64,000 nucleotides of DNA, taken from positions 1 through 64,000 of the forward strand of contig NZ_JAYLLN010000021.1 of the NCBI RefSeq assembly GCF_037126265.1, read 5' to 3'. This document shows positions 26,271 through 34,355 of the stretch, one piece after another (positions within the stretch are counted from its first letter, which is position 1; each line of letters starts with the position of its first letter). This DNA comes from Sphingobacterium tenebrionis (GTDB lineage: Bacteria > Bacteroidota > Bacteroidia > Sphingobacteriales > Sphingobacteriaceae). Made by a program: the position numbers and the translations under genes. Under the pieces are notes generated by a model. The model made no database searches. It worked only from the letters and a program-made list of their open reading frames with translations, and had not been told where the DNA came from.

Positions 26271-26611
26271 TAAATAGGGGCATTGTGATTTTACGTCATC
26301 GCGTTTTACGTCATTGCGAGGCACGAAGCAATCTTTAGCCATGTCATTGTGATTTTACGTCATTGCGAGGCACGAAGCAATCTTTTGCCATGTCATGTTG
26401 AGCGAAGTCGAAGCATCTAAATATGGTACCCGTACAGATCCTTCGACGCTGCTCAGGATGACAAAGTCGAAAGATTGCTTCGTCGTACCTCCTCGCAATG
26501 ACGCTGAGATTGCTTCGTCGTGCCTCCTCGCAATGACGAGTAAACCATCTCCCCATGACTGACCAGAACAAAAAAAAAAACAAAAAACAAACAAAAATTA
26601 AAAAACAAAAA
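26271..26611. other. Gap in the heme operon filled by palindromic repeats and an A-rich leader
   Basis: No gene. It contains the composite palindromic repeat listed separately (26281-26538), then an extremely A-rich stretch (26568-26611) that leads into hmuS. Short reading frames within the repeat are by-products of its composition. Confidence 0.8.
26281..26538. repeat. Composite palindromic repeat, copy A (expanded)
   Basis: Arms ACGTCATTGCGAGGCACG with AAGCAATCTTT occur at 26308-26337 and 26357-26386 and return in inverted form at 26470-26503 and 26506-26538. The centre (26391-26463) is itself palindromic: TGTCAT/ATGACA ends, TGAGC and GTCGAAG halves, and GGTACC at 26425-26430. The left part is a tandem duplication (units starting at 26281 and 26345, sharing CATTGTGATTTTACGTCAT), and the first unit contains a further 15-base tandem (26289-26303, 26304-26318). 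The same core and arms occur at 32279-32424. This kind of non-coding repeat is common between genes in this family; its function is unknown. Confidence 0.85.
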
Positions 26612-27640
26612 ATGAACAGAACAACAGAAAATAACATCAGATCTATCTACGAAAAATACAAACAAGAGAACCCAAAAGTTCGTATCAGAGATGCTGCAAA
26701 AGCTTTAAAAGTAACCGAGGCAGAATTGGTTTATAGTTCAGAAAACAACCTTTATCTCCTCCCCGATTTCCATAACCTATTAAACGAATTAAAAGAACTC
26801 GGTTATGTCATGGCATTAACAAGAAATGAATATGCCGTACATGAAAGAAAAGGCATATACAGCAAGGCGGGGTTCCATGGTACCATCGGATTGGTCGTAA
26901 ATCCAGATATCGATCTGCGCCTCTTCATGAAAGATTGGAAATTTGTATTTGCTGTCAATGAAAACAATAGAAAAAGTATCCAATTTTTCGATCGGTTTGG
27001 AAATGCCATTCATAAAGTATATCTCACTGAAAAAAGTTCTGTAGAGGCTTATGAAAATTTACTGGATAAATTTCAAACCGACCAACCTGATCACCTATCC
27101 ATTGAAATTCAAATTCCATTAAAGGAACTTCCATTGGAAACGGAAAAATTTGATGCAAAGGAATTTCATCAGGAATGGAAAGATCTTCAGGATACCCATG
27201 ATTTTATGGGAATCCTAAAAAAGCATGGATTAAGCCGAATTCAGGCCATGCAAAATGCACCAAGTGGATTTACAATGGAAATTCCAAGATCAAAGATTGA
27301 ATCTATTTTAAATTTAGTATCTTCATTAAAGACAGAAATAATGGTCTTTGTAGGAAATTCAAGTTGCCTGCAGATCCATACTGGACTTGCGCAAAGGATT
27401 GTTCGGACTGGTCCGTGGATAAATATCCTGGATGAAGAATTCAACCTTCATTTAAATGATCAAGCTATTCATAGTCTTTGGATTGTTAAAAAACCAACAA
27501 ATTTAGGTTTGGTCCACAGTGTAGAGGCTTTTGATGATCAAGGAAACCTGATCATTCAATTCTTTGGCAAAAGAAAACCTAGTATTCCGGAAAGCGAAGA
27601 CTGGCGGTTATTGGTTCAATCATTAACAGAAACCTTATGA
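26612..27640 (+). CDS. hmuS: Hemin-degrading factor / heme chaperone (HemS family)
   Basis: 342-residue cytoplasmic protein that receives imported heme and, in relatives, degrades it or hands it on. It is built of two homologous halves (about 1-160 and 170-342), as in HemS/ChuS. Recognisable are IQFFDRFGNAIHKVYL in the first half and SVEAFDDQGNLIIQFFGKRK in the second. The ATG at 26612 is chosen; an ATG at 26555 would add 19 mostly Lys, Gln and Asn residues coded by the A-rich leader. It overlaps the next gene by four bases. Confidence 0.88.
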   Translation: MNRTTENNIRSIYEKYKQENPKVRIRDAAKALKVTEAELVYSSENNLYLLPDFHNLLNELKELGYVMALTRNEYAVHERKGIYSKAGFHGTIGLVVNPDIDLRLFMKDWKFVFAVNENNRKSIQFFDRFGNAIHKVYLTEKSSVEAYENLLDKFQTDQPDHLSIEIQIPLKELPLETEKFDAKEFHQEWKDLQDTHDFMGILKKHGLSRIQAMQNAPSGFTMEIPRSKIESILNLVSSLKTEIMVFVGNSSCLQIHTGLAQRIVRTGPWINILDEEFNLHLNDQAIHSLWIVKKPTNLGLVHSVEAFDDQGNLIIQFFGKRKPSIPESEDWRLLVQSLTETL

Positions 27641-28482
27641 AAATAATTGGCATATTGATCTTATTCTTGTTGCCCAATATGGTTGTTCTTGCACAAGAAG
27701 TCGAAACCCAGGAATTTGTAGAAGCTGAAATCATCCTCAAAGACAAAAATGGAAAAAACAGCAGTTTGGAGAATGTTGTTCAAGCAGTCGAAGAAAGGCC
27801 ATTGGTGTTTTTTGGGGAACTTCATGATAATGAACAAGCCCATAAGGTACAACTAAAATTACTCACTCTATTAAACAAAGTTCATCCTACTGTAGTTTTA
27901 GGAATGGAGATGTTTGAAACAGATGTTCAACATATAATAGATGAGTATTTTGCCGATTTGATCAGTCAGAAAAGTTTTGAATCAGAAGCAAGAGTCTGGT
28001 CCAACTACCAAAACGATTATAAACCTTTAGTGGAATTCGCAAAAGCTAATAAAATAAAATTAATTGCGAGCAATGTTCCTCGGAGATACGCTAATGCAGT
28101 TTATAAACAAGGGATAACCGTATTGGATAAATTCGATAGCAGGGTTAGATCCTTTATGGCTAAATTACCTTTAAAAGTGGATACTACGTTAACCACCTAC
28201 CAGGATATGCGTGAAATGCTTCCTGGTCATGATGCTACAAATATGATCTTTTCCCAGGCATTAAAAGATGCTACTATGGCTGAATTTATCCTGAAAAACT
28301 ATCAGGAAGGACAAGTTTTTCTACATATTAATGGGGCTTATCACAGCAAAATGAAAGAAGGCATCATCAGTTTTTTTCCAAAAGACATTCAGCAAAAAGT
28401 GTTAACCATCAATACCGTCAAGCGAGAAGAAGTTACTCCTGAACTATTAGCAACAGCTGATTTTACGTTGATTGTTGATTAA
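27637..28482 (+). CDS. ChaN-like haem-binding protein
   Basis: 281 residues with a signal peptide (MKIIGILILFLLPNMVVLAQ). The ChaN/Tiki-superfamily motif FFGELHDNEQAHK (58-70) is followed by GMEMFE (about 92-97), and HINGAYHSKMKEG near the end gives a second histidine motif. ChaN of Campylobacter is an iron-regulated lipoprotein that binds heme; here no lipobox cysteine is visible, so the protein is probably soluble in the periplasm. It is joined to hmuS by an ATGA overlap, which ties it to heme use. Its catalytic role, if any, is unknown. Confidence 0.82.
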   Translation: MKIIGILILFLLPNMVVLAQEVETQEFVEAEIILKDKNGKNSSLENVVQAVEERPLVFFGELHDNEQAHKVQLKLLTLLNKVHPTVVLGMEMFETDVQHIIDEYFADLISQKSFESEARVWSNYQNDYKPLVEFAKANKIKLIASNVPRRYANAVYKQGITVLDKFDSRVRSFMAKLPLKVDTTLTTYQDMREMLPGHDATNMIFSQALKDATMAEFILKNYQEGQVFLHINGAYHSKMKEGIISFFPKDIQQKVLTINTVKREEVTPELLATADFTLIVD

Positions 28483-28523
28483 TGAATTGATTCTTGACTG
28501 AAGAGTAAATAATTAATTGAAGA

Positions 28524-29171
28524 TCAAACTTCAATCACAGCATCATTTACAATGGCAAATACTTTAGCGGAAATTGATTTTTCCATCAGGTACAAACCTG
28601 TAAATTTCCCAAAGGCAGGCATGGTTAAAATTCTATTTTCCAGATGGAAACATGGTAATTTGAAGGACTGCCTGCCTTTGGTTTCAATCAAACATCCAGG
28701 ATGGATATGTCCAACAATATTATACATATAGGCAGGTAAACCATTAATGGGTTCATGAGATAATATAACCCCTTCTGATAAAATAACCTCTTCTTTAACC
28801 TTTAGATTTATTTGAAGGAAATGATGATCAGCAAGAATATCATGATTACCCTTCGTTAGGGTAAAGTCAATTTTATGAAAATAGCTATTAACAAATAATT
28901 TGAATTTTTCCCAATCCTCGTTCCAAGACGAATGAAAAAGATCACCTAGAAAAACAACCTCTTTTACCTGTAAATCGTTCAATATTAAGTTTAACCGATC
29001 AAATTCTTCTTGAGGATCTGGTGATGGAACGAAGAAACCCGATCTTCTAAAATGGTTGAGTTTACCCAAATGCCAATCGGAGATCACCAACATTTCATAG
29101 CTAGGGATATAAAGCCCTTTTTGAGGTAATAGGAAAACCTCTAAACCATTTAAAATAATTTTTTTAGCCAT
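28524..29171 (-). CDS. pdeM: PdeM-type phosphoesterase (ligase-associated DNA damage response)
   Basis: 215-residue calcineurin-like metallophosphoesterase. All metal motifs are present: DWHLGK (32-37), GDLFHS (76-81), GNHD (108-111), a later SHEP and GHIHPG. PdeM proteins belong to a conserved set with an Lhr-type helicase, an ATP-dependent ligase and an SNM1-like exonuclease. Here it overlaps the helicase gene by eight bases but the other two members are absent from the locus. Nuclease or phosphodiesterase activity is inferred from family knowledge. Confidence 0.88.
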   Translation of the reverse strand: MAKKIILNGLEVFLLPQKGLYIPSYEMLVISDWHLGKLNHFRRSGFFVPSPDPQEEFDRLNLILNDLQVKEVVFLGDLFHSSWNEDWEKFKLFVNSYFHKIDFTLTKGNHDILADHHFLQINLKVKEEVILSEGVILSHEPINGLPAYMYNIVGHIHPGCLIETKGRQSFKLPCFHLENRILTMPAFGKFTGLYLMEKSISAKVFAIVNDAVIEV

Positions 29172-31599
29172 TCAACAACTGCATTTTCACTTTTTCTAAG
29201 CGGCTTTGCCAATCCTCATTGGAGTACCGCTCTCTAAAGGATTCCGCAAAAATCGGAAAGGAAAAGGGCGTTAGTTTTTCAGGACGGCTGAATAAGATTT
29301 TATGATTTGCTATTCGTTCAAAGGCTTGTTGCATTCTACCTTCTTCCAATTGAAAATCAAAAACTTCATCATATGCTTCCCGCAAAAGTAGGTTGTTTGG
29401 TTCATATTCCGAAAAAACTGAAAAGAACAAACCCGCATTCGCCTGGAGGTGTTTACTTTTCATCTGCTTTCCTGGGAACCCCTGGAAGACCAATCCTGCT
29501 ATTCCAGCAATATCCCTAAATCTACGTTTGGCCATTTCCTGCACATTAATTCCGGAGTTTATATCCTGATGGAGATGCTGGGGCGAGAATAATTTTTGCA
29601 GAAATTTATCATCCACCTCATAATCTGTATCCGATAACAACTCAAAACCGTATTCATTACTGGCAATGCTGAACGTGGCCGGTTTGATGTTTCCTAATCG
29701 ATACGCAATAACCTGCGCCATTCCTTCATGTACTAATTTTCCATCAAAAGGATAGAAAAAGAAATGGTTGCCGTATTTGGTTTGAATATACTCAACCAAT
29801 AATTCATCCTCCTTGGGTAGTTTGGATAATCTTTCTTGTTCATCGAACAAAGGCTTTAAGAAGGTTATTTCGGGAGAAACTCCCCTTTTTTTATGAATAT
29901 TCTTGAAACTATGTCTGATAGCTATCCCCAGATCTGGTGAAATGGCGAACCTTCCTCCCATCCAGGATGGAATGACCCCTTTCTTCTTTTCCGATGCTCT
30001 TACTATTGCATCATTGGCAATGATCTGGACCAATTCTAATTGTCTTCCCGAGAACCAAAAAACATCACCAATATTTAATTTCGCAATAAACGATTCTTCG
30101 ATAGATCCTAAGTATTTGCCTGAAAGGAACTTTACCCGCATCATGAGATCGGATACAATAGCGCCGATGGATAACCTATGCCGCATAGCGATCCTTCTAT
30201 TGGTAACTTTATATAATCCATCTACCAGTTCCAATCGATGAAAATCATCATAAGCTGTTAAGCTGGTTCCTCCATGGATCAACAGCGCCATACATTGGTC
30301 AAATTCCTCCTGACTGATACTGGAAAAGCAATGGGTCTGGGCGACTTCCTGAAGAATATCTTCCGCTTGGAAACCATCTCCAACAGCCAAGGTCATGAGG
30401 TATTGGATCAATACATCAAAGGATCGGATATAAGGGATTCTACTCTCTACGATATGATTCGAAACAGCATATTTTAAGGAATCACCTTCAATGATCTCCA
30501 GCGAATTGGTGGGGACATAAAAGATAACTGAAGTGGCATCTGGTCGGTGTCCAGAACGCCCGGCTCGCTGAAGAAATCGGGCTATTCCTTTGGGGGATCC
30601 CACTTGAACAACACAATCAACAGGTCTGAAATCTACACCTAAATCTAAACTACTTGTACAAACAACGGCTTTTAATCTTCCTTCATGTAAAGCCTCCTCT
30701 ACCCAAAATCGCACCTCATCACTTAATGAACCATGATGGATGGCGATCAATCCTGCAAATTCTGGATAATGGGTAATGATTTGTTGATACCAGATTTCTG
30801 CTTGGGATCTGGTATTCGTAAAAATAAGGGTGGTTTGGTAGTTATTGATGATATCGACTACTTTATCCAACAGTTTGATTCCTAAATGTCCAGCCCATGG
30901 AAATTTTTCCAAATTATCTGGAAACACAGTTTCAATTGCTATTTGCTTATTGATGTTTGCTTTAATGAGTGTGCCTTTGTTATGTTCACCCAATAAAATA
31001 TCCTTTGCTTCCTGAAGGTTTCCAATGGTGGCCGAGATTCCCCAAATCTTTAGTTTGGGGTTTATGGATTTAATCCGGCTGATGGCCAATTCCATGAGCA
31101 CACCTCTTTTAGATCCTAATAATTCATGCCATTCATCTACGATAATGAATTCCAGGTTTTTGAAATAGTCTTGCCCGCCTTTCGTGGCCAGGATCAGATG
31201 CACACTTTCGGGTGTAGTGATCAATGCTTGAGGGGGATTTTTTCGTTGTTTCTGTCGTACTGCTGTGGTGGTGTCTCCTGTTCTTAGTTCAATTTCATAG
31301 TCGAGATCTAAATCTTGGGAAACTTGGGAGGTAGCTTTATGAATTTCTTTGGATAATGCGCGCAAAGGCGTAATCCATAGTGTATGTAATTGTTTTTTCT
31401 TGGGTTTGTTAAGTTGATTTTGTTGATCGTAATAGGACTTTAATACCCCAAACCAGATAGCAAAAGTTTTTCCGTATCCTGTTGGTGCATTTAATATCCC
31501 GGATTGGCCTTTGGAAATGGCTTTCCAACAGGATTTTTGGAAATCATGTGCTGTCCAACCTTGGTTATAAAACCATACTTCCGCCAATTCGTTCTGCAT
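29164..31599 (-). CDS. Lhr-type DEXH-box helicase (ligase-associated DNA damage response)
   Basis: 811-residue superfamily 2 helicase thought to unwind DNA or RNA-DNA hybrids 3' to 5'. Motif I APTGYGKT (38-45), motif II DEWH (155-158), motif III SATIGN (about 190) and motif VI QRAGRSGH (about 345) are present, followed by the winged-helix and Lhr-core region (about 400-800). The length fits the ligase-associated subgroup rather than the 1500-residue E. coli Lhr. It is the first gene of a two-gene operon with pdeM. The usual ligase and exonuclease partners do not lie upstream, where an FMN reductase gene is found on the other strand. Confidence 0.9.
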   Translation of the reverse strand: MQNELAEVWFYNQGWTAHDFQKSCWKAISKGQSGILNAPTGYGKTFAIWFGVLKSYYDQQNQLNKPKKKQLHTLWITPLRALSKEIHKATSQVSQDLDLDYEIELRTGDTTTAVRQKQRKNPPQALITTPESVHLILATKGGQDYFKNLEFIIVDEWHELLGSKRGVLMELAISRIKSINPKLKIWGISATIGNLQEAKDILLGEHNKGTLIKANINKQIAIETVFPDNLEKFPWAGHLGIKLLDKVVDIINNYQTTLIFTNTRSQAEIWYQQIITHYPEFAGLIAIHHGSLSDEVRFWVEEALHEGRLKAVVCTSSLDLGVDFRPVDCVVQVGSPKGIARFLQRAGRSGHRPDATSVIFYVPTNSLEIIEGDSLKYAVSNHIVESRIPYIRSFDVLIQYLMTLAVGDGFQAEDILQEVAQTHCFSSISQEEFDQCMALLIHGGTSLTAYDDFHRLELVDGLYKVTNRRIAMRHRLSIGAIVSDLMMRVKFLSGKYLGSIEESFIAKLNIGDVFWFSGRQLELVQIIANDAIVRASEKKKGVIPSWMGGRFAISPDLGIAIRHSFKNIHKKRGVSPEITFLKPLFDEQERLSKLPKEDELLVEYIQTKYGNHFFFYPFDGKLVHEGMAQVIAYRLGNIKPATFSIASNEYGFELLSDTDYEVDDKFLQKLFSPQHLHQDINSGINVQEMAKRRFRDIAGIAGLVFQGFPGKQMKSKHLQANAGLFFSVFSEYEPNNLLLREAYDEVFDFQLEEGRMQQAFERIANHKILFSRPEKLTPFSFPIFAESFRERYSNEDWQSRLEKVKMQLLNG

Positions 31600-31703
31600 A
31601 TTCTTAATTTGATAAAATAGATAACAATCTATGAAGATTTTTGTTAAGTATAAAAGAGTTTAAACAATTGATATAAATAAAACTTATAAATCAGTTTAAT
31701 ATT

Positions 31704-32264
31704 ATGGCAAATAAAACCGTTGGAATTTTTGTTGGAAGTCTGAGAAAAGATTCCTTTAATAAGAAAATAGCAAATTATTTAGTGAGTATAACGCCTGAAG
31801 GTTATACATTTAAGATTATAGAAATTGGACAATTGGCCTTTTATAATCAGGATTTTGATGATGAAGGTACTGCTCCTGAGAATTATGCGACATTTCGTGA
31901 GGAGGTTAAGGCTTTGGATGCTGTATTGTTTGTAACGCCGGAATATAATAGATCAGTTCCTGCTGTTTTGAAGAATGCTATTGATGTGGCATCACGGCCA
32001 TATGGGAAGTCCGTTTGGGACAAAAAGCCTGGTGCGGTTATTAGTTCATCGATAGGTGGTATTGGTGGTTTCGGTGCCAATCATCACTTGAGGAAGTCTT
32101 TGGTTTTTGTGAATGTTCCTACCATGGCGCAGCCGGAAATGTATTGTGGGAATATCGCGGATAGTTTTGATAAGGAAGGGAAACTGACAAACAAGGAAAC
32201 TGAAAAGTTTTTTAAAGGATTTTTGGAGGCTTATGTAAAATGGGTGGAAACTTTTGTGAAGTAA
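31704..32264 (+). CDS. NAD(P)H-dependent FMN reductase
   Basis: 186-residue flavodoxin-like reductase (ArsH/ChrR/SsuE-like family). The phosphate-binding loop GSLRKDSFNKK (11-21) and the flavin contact TPEYNRSVPAVLKNAIDVAS (78-97) are typical. It probably reduces FMN or quinones. It stands alone, divergent from the helicase gene and convergent to the CBM9-like gene, with a palindromic repeat just past its stop codon. Confidence 0.9.
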   Translation: MANKTVGIFVGSLRKDSFNKKIANYLVSITPEGYTFKIIEIGQLAFYNQDFDDEGTAPENYATFREEVKALDAVLFVTPEYNRSVPAVLKNAIDVASRPYGKSVWDKKPGAVISSSIGGIGGFGANHHLRKSLVFVNVPTMAQPEMYCGNIADSFDKEGKLTNKETEKFFKGFLEAYVKWVETFVK

Positions 32265-32278
32265 GGAATTATTTTTTC

Positions 32279-32424
32279 CGTCATTGCGAGGAGGTACGAC
32301 GAAGCAATCTTTCCGCTTGTCATGCTGAGCGAAGTCGAAGCATCTACAGTTGGTACCCGAACAGATCCTTCGACGCTGCTCAGGATGACATAGTCCAAAG
32401 ATTGCTTCGTTCCTCGCAATGACG
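32279..32424. repeat. Composite palindromic repeat, copy B
   Basis: Left arm 32279-32312 (CGTCATTGCGAGGAGGTACG then ACGAAGCAATCTTT), palindromic core 32318-32390 with a central GGTACC, and right arm 32397-32424 in inverse orientation. Core and arms match copy A at 26357-26503 closely; the right arm is six bases shorter. The whole element folds into one long hairpin. It lies between the ends of two convergent genes, where it could act as a terminator. Confidence 0.85.
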
Positions 32425-32449
32425 TATGCTTTACAATGCAATCCTGGTT

Positions 32450-33088
32450 TTAAACAAACCTTACCTCTCCAAAAAATTCTGGTAAATGAAAATTTGGTGT
32501 CGGATTATCTATCAAATTCCAAGAAATAAAATGAGGATTTGGTAATTCATCACCACATTTATAGAAATTAGCAAATGCTACTTTGCCTTTCAATGCTCCA
32601 TGTTTAATTCCAATTAACTCTACAGGAATTACCAAAATCTCTTGCCAGGTTTTCGCCGTATTCAAGGTACGAATATTACTATAAGTATCTACTCTTAAGA
32701 TTTCTTCCGAAGACAAACGATTTCGTTTAGCCTTTACTGCTGGACCATAACCGATCAAGCCAGTTCCCAAAACATTGAATTCAAAATTGTAATAATTTTT
32801 TCTTTCATCCAATGAAATGAAGAACTCCACACAACTATCCTCCCACACATTCTCATTCGGCCTAATAAATTGTCCTTTTACAAATTCCTCTTCCACATCA
32901 TAATGGAGGATAATATGCGATTTAGAATAAGCGATCTGAAACCTCACTTTCGGGATATACGGATAATCTTCCTTCCAGGAAGCCTCTGATATACCTTGCC
33001 AACTGATTTCACTCATTGCTTGCGCAATACTATGATAATCTTGCTGGATATGGGTCAAATCAATCTCGCTTACTTCTAAATGCTTCAT
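32450..33088 (-). CDS. Carbohydrate-binding family 9-like protein
   Basis: 212 residues, no signal peptide, with the beta-sandwich pattern of CBM9-like (DOMON-related) proteins. The WEDSCVEFFISL segment (about 82-93) followed by YYNFEFNVLGTG is the signature, and a further NPHFISWNLIDNPTPNFHLPEFFG occurs at the end. In xylanases CBM9 binds sugar ends, but solitary cytoplasmic versions have no assigned role. It begins one base before the stop of the kinase-like gene, so both form one operon, suggesting sugar metabolism. Confidence 0.8.
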   Translation of the reverse strand: MKHLEVSEIDLTHIQQDYHSIAQAMSEISWQGISEASWKEDYPYIPKVRFQIAYSKSHIILHYDVEEEFVKGQFIRPNENVWEDSCVEFFISLDERKNYYNFEFNVLGTGLIGYGPAVKAKRNRLSSEEILRVDTYSNIRTLNTAKTWQEILVIPVELIGIKHGALKGKVAFANFYKCGDELPNPHFISWNLIDNPTPNFHLPEFFGEVRFV

Positions 33089-33089
33089 C

Positions 33090-34220
33090 TTATTTACTTA
33101 AAAGATTTTCTGCTAAAATCTCGGTTAATTTGGCATGATTTGCTTCCAACTCCTGCACTAATTTCAATTGTGCTTTTGTTCTAACCAAGTTATGTTCATC
33201 GTACGCAATTTTATAATACGTATCGCCATCAATATAATCGGTCAAGAATCTAACAGCTTGCATGTAAGGTAGCAAATGTACCGCATAAATTAAAGAATCA
33301 ACTTCTTCATCAGTTAGGAAATCTTTAGCTTCCGACAAATAACCTGATGTGAAAGATTGAAATAAAGGGATGTTCAGAACCACTTTGTCCAAGTCAGCCT
33401 CGTCCTCTGCAGCTGAATTGATGATAGTACGGATAGCATCGCCAAAGTCATATGCCACATAACCCGGCATTACCGTATCCAAGTCAATAACACATTGCAC
33501 ATTATCGTCCTTATCCAATAGAACATTATTGAATTTCGTATCATTATGCGTTATTCGAACAGGTAATCTATTCGCACGACCCATTTCTAAAATGGTACGC
33601 ATTTTATCTTCTCGTTCGAAAATATAATCCAATAGATCTTGAACTTTTTCAACCCTTTTAACCGGATCTTTTGCAATGGCATTACGTAGGTTCGTCAACC
33701 TGAATTCGATATTATGAAAGTTAGGAAGTATTTCTACAATTTTTTTAGGGTCAAGGTCACTTAACTGTTTTTGAAATTGGCCAAATGCCATTCCACCCGA
33801 ATATGCCTGAGAAGTAGTTTCCAAAATGTCATAGCTCCTTGTTTCTGGTATCAATAAGAAAACCCGCCAATAGTCTCCCGCTTCATCCTTTACATATTTT
33901 TTTCCATCCCTAGTTGGCACCAAAGTCATTGTTCTCTTCAACACTTCATCTTCGCCAAGATGTGCCAATTTTGCTTTAAGGTGATTACATACAGCTTCTA
34001 TATTATTCATCAAACCATCCACATTGGTAAATATATGATGATTTATACGCTGTAATAGGTAAAGGTTATTATTAGCTGCGTCGGTGGTTATTTTAAATGT
34101 ATCGTTGATATGGCCTGAACCAAACGGAACAGCGGAAATCACTTCCCCGTTAAGTTCAAATTTTTGTGCCGATAAAATGCTCTTTTCAGTTTCTTTGGTT
34201 GACATTACTTCACTTTTCAT
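33090..34220 (-). CDS. NahK-like aminoglycoside-phosphotransferase-fold kinase
   Basis: 376 residues of the APH/choline-kinase fold, closest by eye to N-acetylhexosamine 1-kinase and the so-called mucin desulfatase group of Bacteroidota. The N-lobe has PFGSGHINDTFKI (about 32-44) and NLYLLQRINHHIF. The catalytic loop ITHNDTKFNNVLLD and the metal motif CVIDLDTVMPG with YDFGDAIR follow in the C-lobe. It may phosphorylate N-acetylhexosamines at C1. A second ATG 15 bases in is also possible. It is coupled to the CBM9-like gene. Confidence 0.82.
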   Translation of the reverse strand: MKSEVMSTKETEKSILSAQKFELNGEVISAVPFGSGHINDTFKITTDAANNNLYLLQRINHHIFTNVDGLMNNIEAVCNHLKAKLAHLGEDEVLKRTMTLVPTRDGKKYVKDEAGDYWRVFLLIPETRSYDILETTSQAYSGGMAFGQFQKQLSDLDPKKIVEILPNFHNIEFRLTNLRNAIAKDPVKRVEKVQDLLDYIFEREDKMRTILEMGRANRLPVRITHNDTKFNNVLLDKDDNVQCVIDLDTVMPGYVAYDFGDAIRTIINSAAEDEADLDKVVLNIPLFQSFTSGYLSEAKDFLTDEEVDSLIYAVHLLPYMQAVRFLTDYIDGDTYYKIAYDEHNLVRTKAQLKLVQELEANHAKLTEILAENLLSK

Positions 34221-34355
34221 TCATAATTCTATGTAAGTAAACGCAATATCATCATAAGGACCCAATTAATAAAATATTTTTTTCAATCAAACGGTTGCAT
34301 GATTTTTTACCTATATTTTTCGTAATTTGGGCTTATATATCGTTCAACCCCCTAT

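Noticed and set aside
26344..26665. Three overlapping minus-strand reading frames of 70-97 codons
   Set aside because: They run through the palindromic repeat and the A-rich leader; their products are low-complexity or arise from repeat arms, and the same frames recur in copy B.
28511..28540. A terminator between chaN-like and pdeM genes
   Set aside because: An ATTGAAG/CTTCAAT inverted repeat exists but is AT-rich, overlaps the pdeM stop and has no T tract, so it is too weak to list.
32046..32441. Reading frames across the repeat at 32279-32424 on both strands
   Set aside because: Palindromic repeats give mirror frames on both strands; part overlaps the FMN reductase gene and no protein family is recognisable.
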